Shown here one piece after another: positions 8,158-15,356 of a stretch of 32,389 bases of DNA. The DNA is from UBA3206 sp963623875 (GTDB lineage Bacteria; Bacillota_I; Bacilli_A; Acholeplasmatales; Anaeroplasmataceae). Location of the stretch: NCBI GenBank assembly GCA_963623875.1, contig CAVFNL010000019.1:1-32389 (forward strand), read 5' to 3'. Position 1 is the stretch's first letter. Every line of letters begins with the position of its first letter. Position numbers and translations under genes: made by a program. A model generated the notes under the pieces. It did no database searches. It saw only the letters and a program-made list of their open reading frames with translations, and was not told where the DNA came from.

Positions 8158-9013
8158 GTCTATATACCTCCAAAAGATAATCTTTTAATTCTTCTTTTTG
8201 GTGAATAGTATAAGGTATATTTAAATTTAATTTTTGATTTAAATAATCGATAAGTTCTAAAACTTCTGGTTTCTTTAAATGGAATTTATCATATTCTGTT
8301 TTAAATAATTCTTCTTTTGTGCCATCATATACTATTTTTGCGTTTTTCATTACAACAACCCTTTTAGCGTATTCATACATAACATCCATATCATGAGTTA
8401 TCATAATTATTGTTTTATGCATTTCATCATTTATCTTTTTAAATACCTGCATCAAATCCCTTGCGCTTTTAGGATCTAATCCTCTTGTTGGCTCATCAAG
8501 GATTAATATATCAGGGTTATATGCTAGTATTCCTGCGACCGCAACCTTTCTCATTTGTCCACCTGATAGATTAAACGGTGATTTTTTTAATAATTCTTTA
8601 TCAATGCCAAGTATTTCTATAACTTTTTTTAAATTAGTTTTAATCTCTTCTTCAGAAAATCCAAAATTCTTTGGCGCAAATATAATATCTTTATACACAC
8701 TTTCTTCAAACAGTTGATATTCTGGGAATTGGAACACAAATCCTATCCTTTTTCTTATAGGCTTTAATTTGGGATTGTGATTCTTTTTTCTTGTGAATTT
8801 TTTATCAAATAAATACACTTCACCTTCAGTTGGTAAAAGAAGTGCATTCATATGTGAAATAAGAGTGGATTTTCCACTTCCTGTTCTTCCTACAACGCAT
8901 AAAAATTCATCTTTTGATTCTATATCTAAGTTAATACTTTCTAAAGCTACTGTTATATCTTTTTTTCTAACACCACGATACTTATGGCTTACTTCTTTAA
9001 ATGATATTGACAT
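8150..9013 (-). CDS. ecfA2: ECF transporter ATP-binding protein EcfA2
   Basis: This ABC ATPase powers ECF-type vitamin and micronutrient uptake as a heterodimer with EcfA1 on EcfT. In 287 residues it has Walker A GRTGSGKST, a Q-loop region FVFQFPEYQLFEESV typical of the A2 type, the signature LSGGQMRKVAVAGIL, Walker B DILILDEPTRGLDP, and the switch His in ITHDMD. It overlaps ecfA1 by 25 bases and ecfT by 8, so the three are translated as a coupled unit in near-equal amounts. Confidence 0.96.
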   Translation of the reverse strand: MSISFKEVSHKYRGVRKKDITVALESINLDIESKDEFLCVVGRTGSGKSTLISHMNALLLPTEGEVYLFDKKFTRKKNHNPKLKPIRKRIGFVFQFPEYQLFEESVYKDIIFAPKNFGFSEEEIKTNLKKVIEILGIDKELLKKSPFNLSGGQMRKVAVAGILAYNPDILILDEPTRGLDPKSARDLMQVFKKINDEMHKTIIMITHDMDVMYEYAKRVVVMKNAKIVYDGTKEELFKTEYDKFHLKKPEVLELIDYLNQKLNLNIPYTIHQKEELKDYLLEVYRHE

Positions 9014-9795
9014 AACGCATCCATAAGCTCCTTTTCATCGTTTAATTTTGAGTTTTTACACATTTCTACAAAATCTAGTTCAAATGGTAATTCTAGATTT
9101 GATGATTCTAATATATCTTTATGAGTAAAAACTTCTTCAGGCGTTCCTTCAAGCACCTTTTCTCCTTCTTTTAAAACAATAATTTTATCGCTTGAATTCG
9201 CAAGACGAAGATCATGTGTAATTGTGATTATTGTTTTATGATATTTATCTTTCAATTCTTTTATTAATTCGACAACAGAGGATACCCCTTCAGGATCAAG
9301 CATAGATGTGGCCTCATCAAGTATTACATACTTTTGATTTAAAGCTAAAATACCTGCAATCGCAACACGTTGTTTTTCCCCACCACTAAGGGTATGAGGT
9401 TCTCTTTTTAATTTATCAAAAACCCCAACTTTTTTTGCAAATTCTAAGACCAGAGAGTGCATTTCATCATGTCCTATACATAAGTTTTCAAGACCAAAAG
9501 CAATATCATGTTCTACATCTACACCAACAAACTGGTTATCAGGGTTTTGAAATACTATTCCGATATTTTTTCTTATATCTTTTTCTGTATCATCACTAAG
9601 TTTTATAGAATCTATTATAATCTCACCTTTTTGGGGTGATATTAAATGGATTAATAGTTTAGATATAGTAGATTTTCCAGACCCGTTGTGTCCTATAATA
9701 GATACCCATGAATCATCTTCTATAGTAAAAGATACACCTTTTAGTGCAATATCTTCTTTTGTATATGCAAATTTAACATCTTTTACTTCTATCAT
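8989..9795 (-). CDS. ecfA1: ECF transporter ATP-binding protein EcfA1
   Basis: Partner ATPase of EcfA2, 268 residues. Walker A is GHNGSGKST, the Q-loop region is GIVFQNPDNQFVG (the NPDNQ form typical of EcfA1), the signature is LSGGEKQRVAIAGIL and Walker B is YVILDEATSMLDPEG; the switch His lies in ITHDLR. The ATG follows AGAGGAGAAAG. As first gene of the nine-gene ecf-truA-tmk-holB-ricT-trmN6-rsmI run, it lies behind its own sigma-A-type promoter. In Bacillus this gene directly follows rplQ; here a merR/adh pair lies between them. Confidence 0.96.
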   Translation of the reverse strand: MIEVKDVKFAYTKEDIALKGVSFTIEDDSWVSIIGHNGSGKSTISKLLIHLISPQKGEIIIDSIKLSDDTEKDIRKNIGIVFQNPDNQFVGVDVEHDIAFGLENLCIGHDEMHSLVLEFAKKVGVFDKLKREPHTLSGGEKQRVAIAGILALNQKYVILDEATSMLDPEGVSSVVELIKELKDKYHKTIITITHDLRLANSSDKIIVLKEGEKVLEGTPEEVFTHKDILESSNLELPFELDFVEMCKNSKLNDEKELMDALCQYHLKK

Positions 9796-9831
9796 ATACT
9801 TTCTCCTCTAAAGCTTAAAAATACTAATTAA

Positions 9832-9859
9832 ATTATATCACTCAAACTATCTATTTCAA
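9832..9859 (-). promoter_or_regulatory. Sigma-A promoter of the ecfA1-rsmI operon
   Basis: Minus strand: TTGAAA (9854-9859), 16-base spacer, perfect TATAAT (9832-9837), 37 bases upstream of the ecfA1 ATG. Only AT-rich sequence and no strong terminator separates it from merR, so some read-through from merR is possible. Confidence 0.75.
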
Positions 9860-9899
9860 AGAAATATTATATTATACAAAAATATTAAAATAAAATATT

Positions 9900-10319
9900 T
9901 CATTCTTCTATTTTAATGAATTCTTTATATTTATCTTTTTCTTTAATTTCATCCAATGTAATACCTTCTATTAATTCATTATAGTACCACAATTTAAAAT
10001 CAATTGTATCTATTACTTTTTTAAGACGGTCTATTTCATCTAACACATTTTCTTTTTGTTTTAAAAATAAATCATATCTTTCTTTATATGTATCACTACC
10101 TCTAGCACATAAGTCAAAATAATTCTTTATATCTTCTATTTTAAGTCCTGATTTTTTTAAACATTCTATTATTTTTAATTCTTCTATTTCTTTTTCACAA
10201 AATACTCTAATTCCATTTCTTTTGTTTATTCCAGGTAACAAACCAATGTTATCATAATACCGAATAGTTGATATATTCAAATTAAACATTTTACTAATTT
10301 CACCAATACTATATTCCAT
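9900..10319 (-). CDS. MerR-family regulator, AdhR-like
   Basis: The 139-residue protein has the MerR winged HTH at residues 1-70 (YSIGEISKMFNL, then STIRYYDNIGLLPG) and a coiled-coil dimerisation helix (about 80-120). In this family the regulator binds between unusually spaced -35 and -10 elements and twists the DNA to activate. Cys53 in ECLKKSGL aligns by eye with the aldehyde-reactive Cys52 of Bacillus AdhR, which senses carbonyl stress and activates an alcohol dehydrogenase. The divergent neighbour is an alcohol dehydrogenase. I infer an aldehyde or electrophile sensor controlling that gene; the signal is not shown by the sequence. It also has further cysteines (41 and 71). Confidence 0.88.
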   Translation of the reverse strand: MEYSIGEISKMFNLNISTIRYYDNIGLLPGINKRNGIRVFCEKEIEELKIIECLKKSGLKIEDIKNYFDLCARGSDTYKERYDLFLKQKENVLDEIDRLKKVIDTIDFKLWYYNELIEGITLDEIKEKDKYKEFIKIEE

Positions 10320-10342
10320 TTTAATTCTCCTTTATTTTTTTC

Positions 10343-10373
10343 TTGACCTAAAGTATAGTTTAGGTGTTATTAT
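10343..10373 (+). promoter_or_regulatory. MerR-type promoter and operator of the alcohol dehydrogenase gene
   Basis: TTGACC (10343-10348) and TATTAT (10368-10373) are separated by exactly 19 bases, the over-long spacing typical of MerR-activated promoters. Inside lies a perfect inverted repeat, ACCTAAA-6-TTTAGGT (10346-10365). The adh ATG is at 10413 behind TGGAGGTT. This is strong sequence evidence for activation of adh by the adjacent MerR protein. Confidence 0.88.
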
Positions 10374-10400
10374 TATATTGTAGTTAAATTTTACAGTCAA
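10372..10400 (-). promoter_or_regulatory. Sigma-A promoter of the merR gene
   Basis: Minus strand: TTGACT (10395-10400), 17-base spacer, perfect TATAAT (10372-10377). The start point would fall near 10365, the edge of the MerR operator, so a bound regulator would block its own transcription. The -10 shares two base pairs (10372-10373) with the adh -10. Confidence 0.82.
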
Positions 10401-10412
10401 TGGAGGTTATTT

Positions 10413-11579
10413 ATGTTAGGAAATTTTGTTTACGAAAATCCAACAAAATTATATTTTGGTGATGAATCACTTGCTTATTTAGAAGGCGAATTAAAAAATT
10501 ATGGTTCGCGCATTTTGTTTATCTATGGCGGTGGTTCAATAAAAAAGAACGGTATATATGATAAAATTATGGGTATATTAAATAAAACTAAAAAAGAAGT
10601 ATTCTTTGATCCAAATGTTATGCCAAACCCTACTAAAGAAAAACTTTACGAAGGTATTAAGATTGCGAAAGAAAATAAAATTGATTTTATTCTAGCTGTA
10701 GGTGGTGGATCAGTTGTAGATTATGCAAAAGCTGTTTCTGTATCAATAAATACTAATGAAGACCCTTGGAAAAAATACTTCTTAAATATGGAAGAAGTTA
10801 CATGTGATATAGTTCCTGTCGGTGTTGTTTTAACTATGGTTGGGACTGGAAGTGAAATGAATGGTGGTTCGGTTATAACCGATAAAGAAACCGGCCTTAA
10901 AATTGGAAGAGTATTTGGAAGTGATGTATTCCCTAAATTCTCAATTTTAAATCCTAAATTCACATATACAATACCTATGTATCAAATGGTTGCGGGAATA
11001 TATGATACTATGAATCATATTATGGAACAGTATTTTTCAGGTTCTGATGATTCTACATCTGACTATATTATGGAAGGATTAATGCGTGAAATTATTGTAG
11101 ATTCAAAAATCGCAATAAAAGACCCACAAAACTATGAAGCTCGCAGCAATATCATGTGGACAGCAACTTGGGCATTAAACACGCTTGTAGGTCTTGGTAA
11201 ACCGCAAGATTGGATGATACATATGATTGGTCAATCAATTGGTGGTGTTACAAACGCAACTCATGGTATGACTTTAAGCGCTATAACTTATCCATATTAT
11301 TCGTATATATTACCATATGGCTTAAAACAATTTAAAAAGTTTGCGATAAATGTATTTAATGTTAACACGGCAAATAAATCTGATTTAGAAATTGCAAGAG
11401 AAGGTTTATTAGCATTAAAAAATTGGATGATGGAAATTGGTCTTGTTTTAAATCTAAAAGATTTAGGTGTAACTTCTTCTATGTTTGAATCAATTATTGA
11501 TGGAACATTTATTTCAGATAGCGGATATAAAACACTTTCTAGAGATGAAATAAAACAAATATTAATAGAAAGTATGTAA
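10413..11579 (+). CDS. Iron-containing alcohol dehydrogenase, YqhD/BdhA type
   Basis: Probably an NAD(P)H-dependent aldehyde reductase / butanol-type dehydrogenase. The 388 residues include the cofactor loop YGGGSIKKNG (38-47), AVGGGSVVDYAKA (95-107) and the conserved GTGSEMNGG (145-152). The metal ligands of the family are in place: Asp198 and His202 in YDTMNHIMEQ, His270, and His284 in NATHGM. GGGS followed by IKKNG is characteristic of the YqhD/BdhA subfamily, which reduces toxic or fermentative aldehydes and usually prefers NADPH. It is the only long plus-strand gene in the window and is driven by a MerR-type promoter, which suggests a detoxification role. Preferred aldehyde unknown. Confidence 0.93.
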   Translation: MLGNFVYENPTKLYFGDESLAYLEGELKNYGSRILFIYGGGSIKKNGIYDKIMGILNKTKKEVFFDPNVMPNPTKEKLYEGIKIAKENKIDFILAVGGGSVVDYAKAVSVSINTNEDPWKKYFLNMEEVTCDIVPVGVVLTMVGTGSEMNGGSVITDKETGLKIGRVFGSDVFPKFSILNPKFTYTIPMYQMVAGIYDTMNHIMEQYFSGSDDSTSDYIMEGLMREIIVDSKIAIKDPQNYEARSNIMWTATWALNTLVGLGKPQDWMIHMIGQSIGGVTNATHGMTLSAITYPYYSYILPYGLKQFKKFAINVFNVNTANKSDLEIAREGLLALKNWMMEIGLVLNLKDLGVTSSMFESIIDGTFISDSGYKTLSRDEIKQILIESM

Positions 11580-11588
11580 AATATAATT

Positions 11589-11648
11589 TAAGGGGTGTGA
11601 AAAAACTCAAATTTTAAAATTGAATTGCGCATCCCTTTTTTTTGTATA
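11589..11648 (+). terminator. Terminator of the alcohol dehydrogenase gene
   Basis: AAGGGGTGTG pairs imperfectly with CGCATCCCTT, with an inner TCAA/TTGA stem, followed by a run of eight or more T. It begins 10 bases after the stop codon. Confidence 0.75.
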
Positions 11649-11990
11649 TTACCAAAAAAATTGTAAACTCAAAACTCTTTTAATATAAAAGAACAAGCTT
11701 ATCTTACAATATTTTACATGATTTATTATAACAAAAGATTTAATGTATGAAATGTTTAGTTATATCAATAGACAAAACATCTTGTGAATTTATATTGATA
11801 TATTTAAACTATAATATGAGAAACATACAGATTTTATTTCGTTAAAGTTTAATTTAATTATTGGCAAGAACAAAGCAATATAAATTTTATCTTTAAAAAC
11901 CAAGTACTAAAAGATTATCTAACAAAGCAAGAAAAAATTAAAAAAGGCGACAAAACGAGAATGCAAAAGATGAATATAAATACAATAAAA
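11649..11990. other. AT-rich intergenic stretch with a perfect 10-bp inverted repeat
   Basis: No gene is recognised in this 340-base gap between the adh and rplQ terminators. TATATCAATA (11761-11770) and TATTGATATA (11793-11802) form a perfect inverted repeat around 22 bases, with a TATAAT shortly after (11810-11815). A 40-codon open stretch near 11900-12030 on the plus strand runs into rplQ and looks like chance. Confidence 0.5.
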
Positions 11991-12012
11991 AAGGAAGCCA
12001 AAAGGCTTCCTT
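11987..12012 (-). terminator. Terminator of the S10-spc-alpha operon
   Basis: On the minus strand AAGGAAGCC pairs perfectly with GGCTTCCTT around TTTT, followed by a T-rich tail. It lies 10 bases after the rplQ stop. Confidence 0.9.
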
Positions 12013-12021
12013 ATTATTTTA

Positions 12022-12384
12022 TTACTCAACGAATTGGATAATTGCCATTTCAGTTGCGTCTCCACGACGAACACCAGTCTTGATAACTCTAGTGTATCCT
12101 CCGTTACGATTAGCGAACTTAGGTGCAATTTCATCAAATAACTTTTGAATAGCTAACTTTCCGTCAGCATCCTTTTCAAAACGAATAAGCTTTGCAGCAT
12201 TACGTCTTGAAGCTAATGTATTTTGCTTTCCAAGTGTTACCATCTTGTCAGCAAGTCTCTTAAGTTCTTTAGCTTTAACAGTTGTAGTTTCGATTGATCC
12301 ATTAAGGATTAAATCTGTAATAAGATCACGTAATACAGCTTTACGAGCAGATGCATTACGGCGTAATCTTGAATAACCTGCCAT
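12022..12384 (-). CDS. rplQ: 50S ribosomal protein L17
   Basis: L17 is a 23S rRNA-binding large-subunit protein. The 120 residues match the bacterial length. The N-terminus MAGYSRLRRNASARKAVLRD and the segment GGYTRVIKTGVRRGDATEMA are diagnostic. It is the last gene of the cluster, 26 bases after rpoA and just before a strong terminator, as is usual in Firmicutes. Confidence 0.98.
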   Translation of the reverse strand: MAGYSRLRRNASARKAVLRDLITDLILNGSIETTTVKAKELKRLADKMVTLGKQNTLASRRNAAKLIRFEKDADGKLAIQKLFDEIAPKFANRNGGYTRVIKTGVRRGDATEMAIIQFVE

Positions 12385-12410
12385 AGTTATAGTTCCTCCT
12401 TTATATTAGA

Positions 12411-13364
12411 TTAGTCTTTTTTAAATCCTAATCCCATTTCTTCTAATTTTTCTTTGATTTCCTTTAATGATTTACGTCCTAAATTACGAACCTTCATCAT
12501 GTCTTCTTCTGTCTTATCAATAAGATCTTGAACAGTGTTGATATCTGCTCTCTTTAAACAGTTGTATGAACGAACTGTGAATGCAAGGTCGTCAATAGTC
12601 TTTTCTAACATCTTATTTTGAGAATCATCAGCTGGCTCTTTCATGAAGTCTGTTGTAGTAGCTTTCTCAGAAAGTTCAACAACTACATTTAGATGCTCGA
12701 TTAGCATCTTTGAAGCCATAGCTAAAGCTTCTTTAGCAGTGATAGAACCATTTGTTGTAACCTCGATTACAAGGTCATCATGGTCAGCCTCATTTTCTAC
12801 ACGTGTTTTAGAAACTGAGAAGTTTACATTAACAATAGGTGTATAAATTGAATCAATTGCAATTTCACCTACAGTACGGTTTAATTCCTTATTTTTATTA
12901 GCAGGAACAAATCCTACTCCACGGCGAACAGTAAGAACCATATTTAATGATCCATTAGCTGAGACTGTAGCGATATGATGGTCTGGATTTACAATAGTAA
13001 GTTCATTACCATGAATAATATCAGCAGCAGTTACCTCACCTTCACCTTTATGAATTTCAACTTGAACTTCGAAATCTGGATCAGTTGAATCAGTTTTAAG
13101 AATTACTCCCTTAAGGTTTAGGATGATTGTAATAATATCTTCCATTACACCATCAAGAGACATGAACTCATGTTGAACTCCATCAATTTTAACATTAACA
13201 AATGCTGTACCTGGAAGAGATGATAATAAAACTCTTCTTAATGCATTACCAATTGTTAATCCAAATCCTCTTTCAAGGGGAGTTATTTCAAATTTACCTG
13301 TGTTTCCATCCTCAGATAATTCAAGAACTTGTGTAGCTGGTTTTTCAAATTTTAAATCTTTCAT
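12411..13364 (-). CDS. rpoA: RNA polymerase alpha subunit
   Basis: Alpha dimerises to seed RNA polymerase assembly, and its C-terminal domain contacts promoter UP elements and activators. The 317 residues show the N-terminal domain (LERGFGLTIGNALRRVLLSS, the dimer/beta-binding region) and the C-terminal helix-hairpin-helix domain from about 250 (VRSYNCLKRADI, then RNLGRKSLKEI). A short linker, DDSQNKML, joins them. Position between rpsK and rplQ is canonical. The gap to rpsK is 51 bases, one of the larger ones in the cluster, but I see no promoter in it. Confidence 0.99.
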   Translation of the reverse strand: MKDLKFEKPATQVLELSEDGNTGKFEITPLERGFGLTIGNALRRVLLSSLPGTAFVNVKIDGVQHEFMSLDGVMEDIITIILNLKGVILKTDSTDPDFEVQVEIHKGEGEVTAADIIHGNELTIVNPDHHIATVSANGSLNMVLTVRRGVGFVPANKNKELNRTVGEIAIDSIYTPIVNVNFSVSKTRVENEADHDDLVIEVTTNGSITAKEALAMASKMLIEHLNVVVELSEKATTTDFMKEPADDSQNKMLEKTIDDLAFTVRSYNCLKRADINTVQDLIDKTEEDMMKVRNLGRKSLKEIKEKLEEMGLGFKKD

Positions 13365-13415
13365 TAATAGGCCTCCTTAAGTTAAATTCTATCCATTAAC
13401 GCTCCCAAAGAGGAA

Positions 13416-13799
13416 TTATCCTCTTGGACGCTTAGGTGGACGACATCCATTATGTGGAACTGGTGTAACATCCTTGATTGAAGTAATCTCAAGTCCTGCT
13501 ACTTGTAGAGAACGAATAGCAGCCTCTCTACCAGGTCCTGGACCCTTAACAGAAACCTCTACTTTAATTACTCCTTGATCGATTGCAGCCTTTGCAGCAG
13601 CTTCACTTGCTTGTTGAGCAGCAAATGGAGTTGACTTACGGCTTCCCTTATATCCTAGGGCACCAGCTGATGACCAAGAAATTGCGTTTCCAGCTGGATC
13701 TGTTATTGTAACGATTGTGTTATTGAAAGTTGAGTGAATATGAGCAACACCAAGTGGTGAGTTCTTCTTCACACGTCTTTTAGTTACTTTACGTGCCAT
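13416..13799 (-). CDS. rpsK: 30S ribosomal protein S11
   Basis: S11 sits on the platform of the small subunit near the mRNA exit and the anti-Shine-Dalgarno helix. The 127-residue protein has HIHSTFNNTIVTITD, WSSAGALGYKGSRKSTPFAA and the terminal VPHNGCRPPKRPRG. It follows rpsM by 17 bases with a good GGAGG site. Confidence 0.98.
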   Translation of the reverse strand: MARKVTKRRVKKNSPLGVAHIHSTFNNTIVTITDPAGNAISWSSAGALGYKGSRKSTPFAAQQASEAAAKAAIDQGVIKVEVSVKGPGPGREAAIRSLQVAGLEITSIKDVTPVPHNGCRPPKRPRG

Positions 13800-13816
13800 T
13801 GTTCAAAACCTCCTAA

Positions 13817-14188
13817 TTAAACAGCTTTCTTCTTATTAGCAACAGTGTGCTTAGGACCCTTACGAGTACGTGCATTATTACGAGTATTTTGTCCTCTTAC
13901 TGGTAGATTCTTACGATGACGTAATCCTCTATAAGATCCGATTTCCATTAATCTCTTAATGTTTAATGCAGTTTCTCTACGTAAATCTCCTTCTGTTTTA
14001 TACTTAGCAACTTCCATACGAATAGCTGATAATTGTTCTTCAGTTAAATCCTTAGTACGGATATCTTCAGATACATTAGCTGCTGCTAAGATTTTCTTTG
14101 CTGTAGCATCACCAATACCAAAAATATAAGTTAATGCAACAACGATTCTCTTATCTCTAGGAATATCAATTCCTGCAATACGTGCCAT
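13817..14188 (-). CDS. rpsM: 30S ribosomal protein S13
   Basis: S13 is a head protein of the small subunit that contacts tRNA and the large subunit. It has 123 residues. The N-terminal MARIAGIDIPRDKR, the helix-two-turn-helix middle (YIFGIGDATAKKIL) and the basic tail RGLRHRKNLPVRGQNTRNN are all present. It lies between rpmJ and rpsK, the standard order. Confidence 0.98.
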   Translation of the reverse strand: MARIAGIDIPRDKRIVVALTYIFGIGDATAKKILAAANVSEDIRTKDLTEEQLSAIRMEVAKYKTEGDLRRETALNIKRLMEIGSYRGLRHRKNLPVRGQNTRNNARTRKGPKHTVANKKKAV

Positions 14189-14210
14189 ATAAAATCGTTC
14201 CTCCTCTTAA

Positions 14211-14324
14211 TTACCCTTGTCTTTGTTTGTGCTTTGGATTTTCACAAATAACCATTACACGGCCTTTTCTTTTAATAACTTTACACTTATCACATATTGG
14301 TTTTACTGATGGTCTAACCTTCAT
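14211..14324 (-). CDS. rpmJ: 50S ribosomal protein L36, zinc form
   Basis: This 37-residue gene reads MKVRPSVKPICDKCK..., with stop TAA at 14211-14213. The zinc ligands Cys11, Cys14, Cys27 and His32 are intact, so this is the zinc-binding (C+) paralogue. An excellent CCGGAGGT ribosome binding site precedes the ATG. It sits in the invariant place between infA and rpsM. No second, zinc-free L36 is seen here. Confidence 0.97.
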   Translation of the reverse strand: MKVRPSVKPICDKCKVIKRKGRVMVICENPKHKQRQG

Positions 14325-14347
14325 ATATTTTACCTCCGGTGTTAAAT

Positions 14348-14572
14348 TTACTTACATCTGTAAGTTATACGTCCACGTGTTAAATCATAAGTAGATAATT
14401 CTACTTTAACTTTATCCCCTGGTAAAATGCGAATGTTATGCATACGGATTTTACCAGAAACGTGACCTAGGACTATGTGTCCGTTTTCTAATTCAATTCT
14501 AAATTGAGTATTTGGAAGCACTTCAAGTACTTTTCCATTTAACTCAATTATATTGTCATTTTCTTTTGCCAT
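14348..14572 (-). CDS. infA: Translation initiation factor IF-1
   Basis: IF-1 is a small OB-fold protein that covers the A site during initiation. It has 74 residues: AKENDNIIELNGKVLEVLPN, then FRIELENGHIVLGHVSGKIR and DLTRGRITYR at the end. The ATG follows GGAGGCATTTT. A strong promoter lies so close that the transcript would begin almost at the ribosome binding site. map, which usually precedes infA, is missing. Confidence 0.98.
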   Translation of the reverse strand: MAKENDNIIELNGKVLEVLPNTQFRIELENGHIVLGHVSGKIRMHNIRILPGDKVKVELSTYDLTRGRITYRCK

Positions 14573-14587
14573 AAAATGCCTCCTTAT

Positions 14588-14616
14588 ATAGTATCATAAT
14601 TTTATATTTTATGCAA
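14588..14616 (-). promoter_or_regulatory. Sigma-A promoter before infA
   Basis: Minus strand: TTGCAT (14611-14616), 17-base spacer, TACTAT (14588-14593). The predicted start is only about 8-12 bases ahead of the infA ribosome binding site core. It would let infA-rpmJ-rpsM-rpsK-rpoA-rplQ be transcribed independently of the upstream genes. Confidence 0.7.
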
Positions 14617-14655
14617 AACTATAATGTTTAGCATGGCAATGCTTTGAGCAGAGCC

Positions 14656-14701
14656 TTCAATTCCCATACTACTCGAATTGAGTAGTACTATAGGGATTGA
14701 A
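14656..14701. repeat. Imperfect inverted repeat between adk and infA
   Basis: TTCAATTCCCATACTACTC faces an arm whose reverse complement is TTCAATCCC-TATAGTA-CTACTC, giving a hairpin of about 18 pairs with small bulges. It starts right after the adk stop codon on the minus strand. It lacks a clear T-run in that direction, so it may be a processing or partial termination hairpin or the trace of a small repeat. Confidence 0.55.
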
Positions 14702-14703
14702 CT

Positions 14704-15345
14704 TTATTTTAAAACGGCTTTAATATCTTCAAAGACTTTATCGAAAGATTGGTCTCCGTTAACGCTCTTTAAGATACCTTGCTTCTTGTAATAATCAAGA
14801 AGTGGTGCTGTTTGCTCATCATAAACCGCTAAACGATTTACTGCTGTAGCTTCTGTATCATCTGGACGTTGAATAAGAGTAGAACCACAATTGTCGCAAA
14901 TACCATCTTTTAAAGGTTTGTTGAATTCAACATGGTAAGTTGCTCCACAGTTTTTGCAAACTCTTCTTCCAACCATACGCCTTACAAGTACTGAATTGGC
15001 TACATCTACATCAAGACATGCATCTAATTTGATACCATTCTTTTTTAAGAAGGCATCTAATGCTTCTGCTTGATTAATATTACGTGGGAATCCATCTAGT
15101 AAGAATCCGTCTTTACAATCAGGCTCAGAAAGTCTATCTTCAACGATTCCAATTGTAACCTCATCTGGAACAAGTTGACCTTTTTCCATATATGATTTGG
15201 CTAAAAGTCCCATCTTAGTCCCAGCCTTCATTGCGGCTCTAAACATATCTCCAGTAGAGATATGAGGAATCTTATAATATTCTCTAATATTTACTGCCTG
15301 AGTACCTTTTCCAGCACCAGGACGTCCTGTGATTAATAGTTTCAT
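14704..15345 (-). CDS. adk: Adenylate kinase, zinc-lid type
   Basis: It interconverts ATP + AMP and 2 ADP. The 213 residues include P-loop GRPGAGKGTQ (7-16), the AMP-binding segment ISTGDMFRAAM, and DGFPRNINQAEAL. The LID domain carries four cysteines (CKNC and CDNC, about residues 130-153) that bind structural zinc, as in Gram-positive adenylate kinases. The gene follows secY by 11 bases, the normal order. Normally map follows; here 131 non-coding bases and a promoter come next. Confidence 0.97.
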   Translation of the reverse strand: MKLLITGRPGAGKGTQAVNIREYYKIPHISTGDMFRAAMKAGTKMGLLAKSYMEKGQLVPDEVTIGIVEDRLSEPDCKDGFLLDGFPRNINQAEALDAFLKKNGIKLDACLDVDVANSVLVRRMVGRRVCKNCGATYHVEFNKPLKDGICDNCGSTLIQRPDDTEATAVNRLAVYDEQTAPLLDYYKKQGILKSVNGDQSFDKVFEDIKAVLK

Positions 15346-15356
15346 TATAATTACCT

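Noticed and set aside
9838..9899. AT-only hairpin as terminator of merR
   Set aside because: The pairing is short A/T only and the region is better explained by the ecfA1 promoter; too weak to call.
11900..12045. Plus-strand stretch reading QVLKDYLTKQEKIKKGD as a gene remnant
   Set aside because: No start, ribosome binding site or recognised family, and it runs through a terminator into rplQ antisense; composition alone explains the Lys-rich reading.
11919..12137. Minus-strand 72-codon frame at the rplQ end
   Set aside because: Out-of-frame shadow of rplQ running through the operon terminator.
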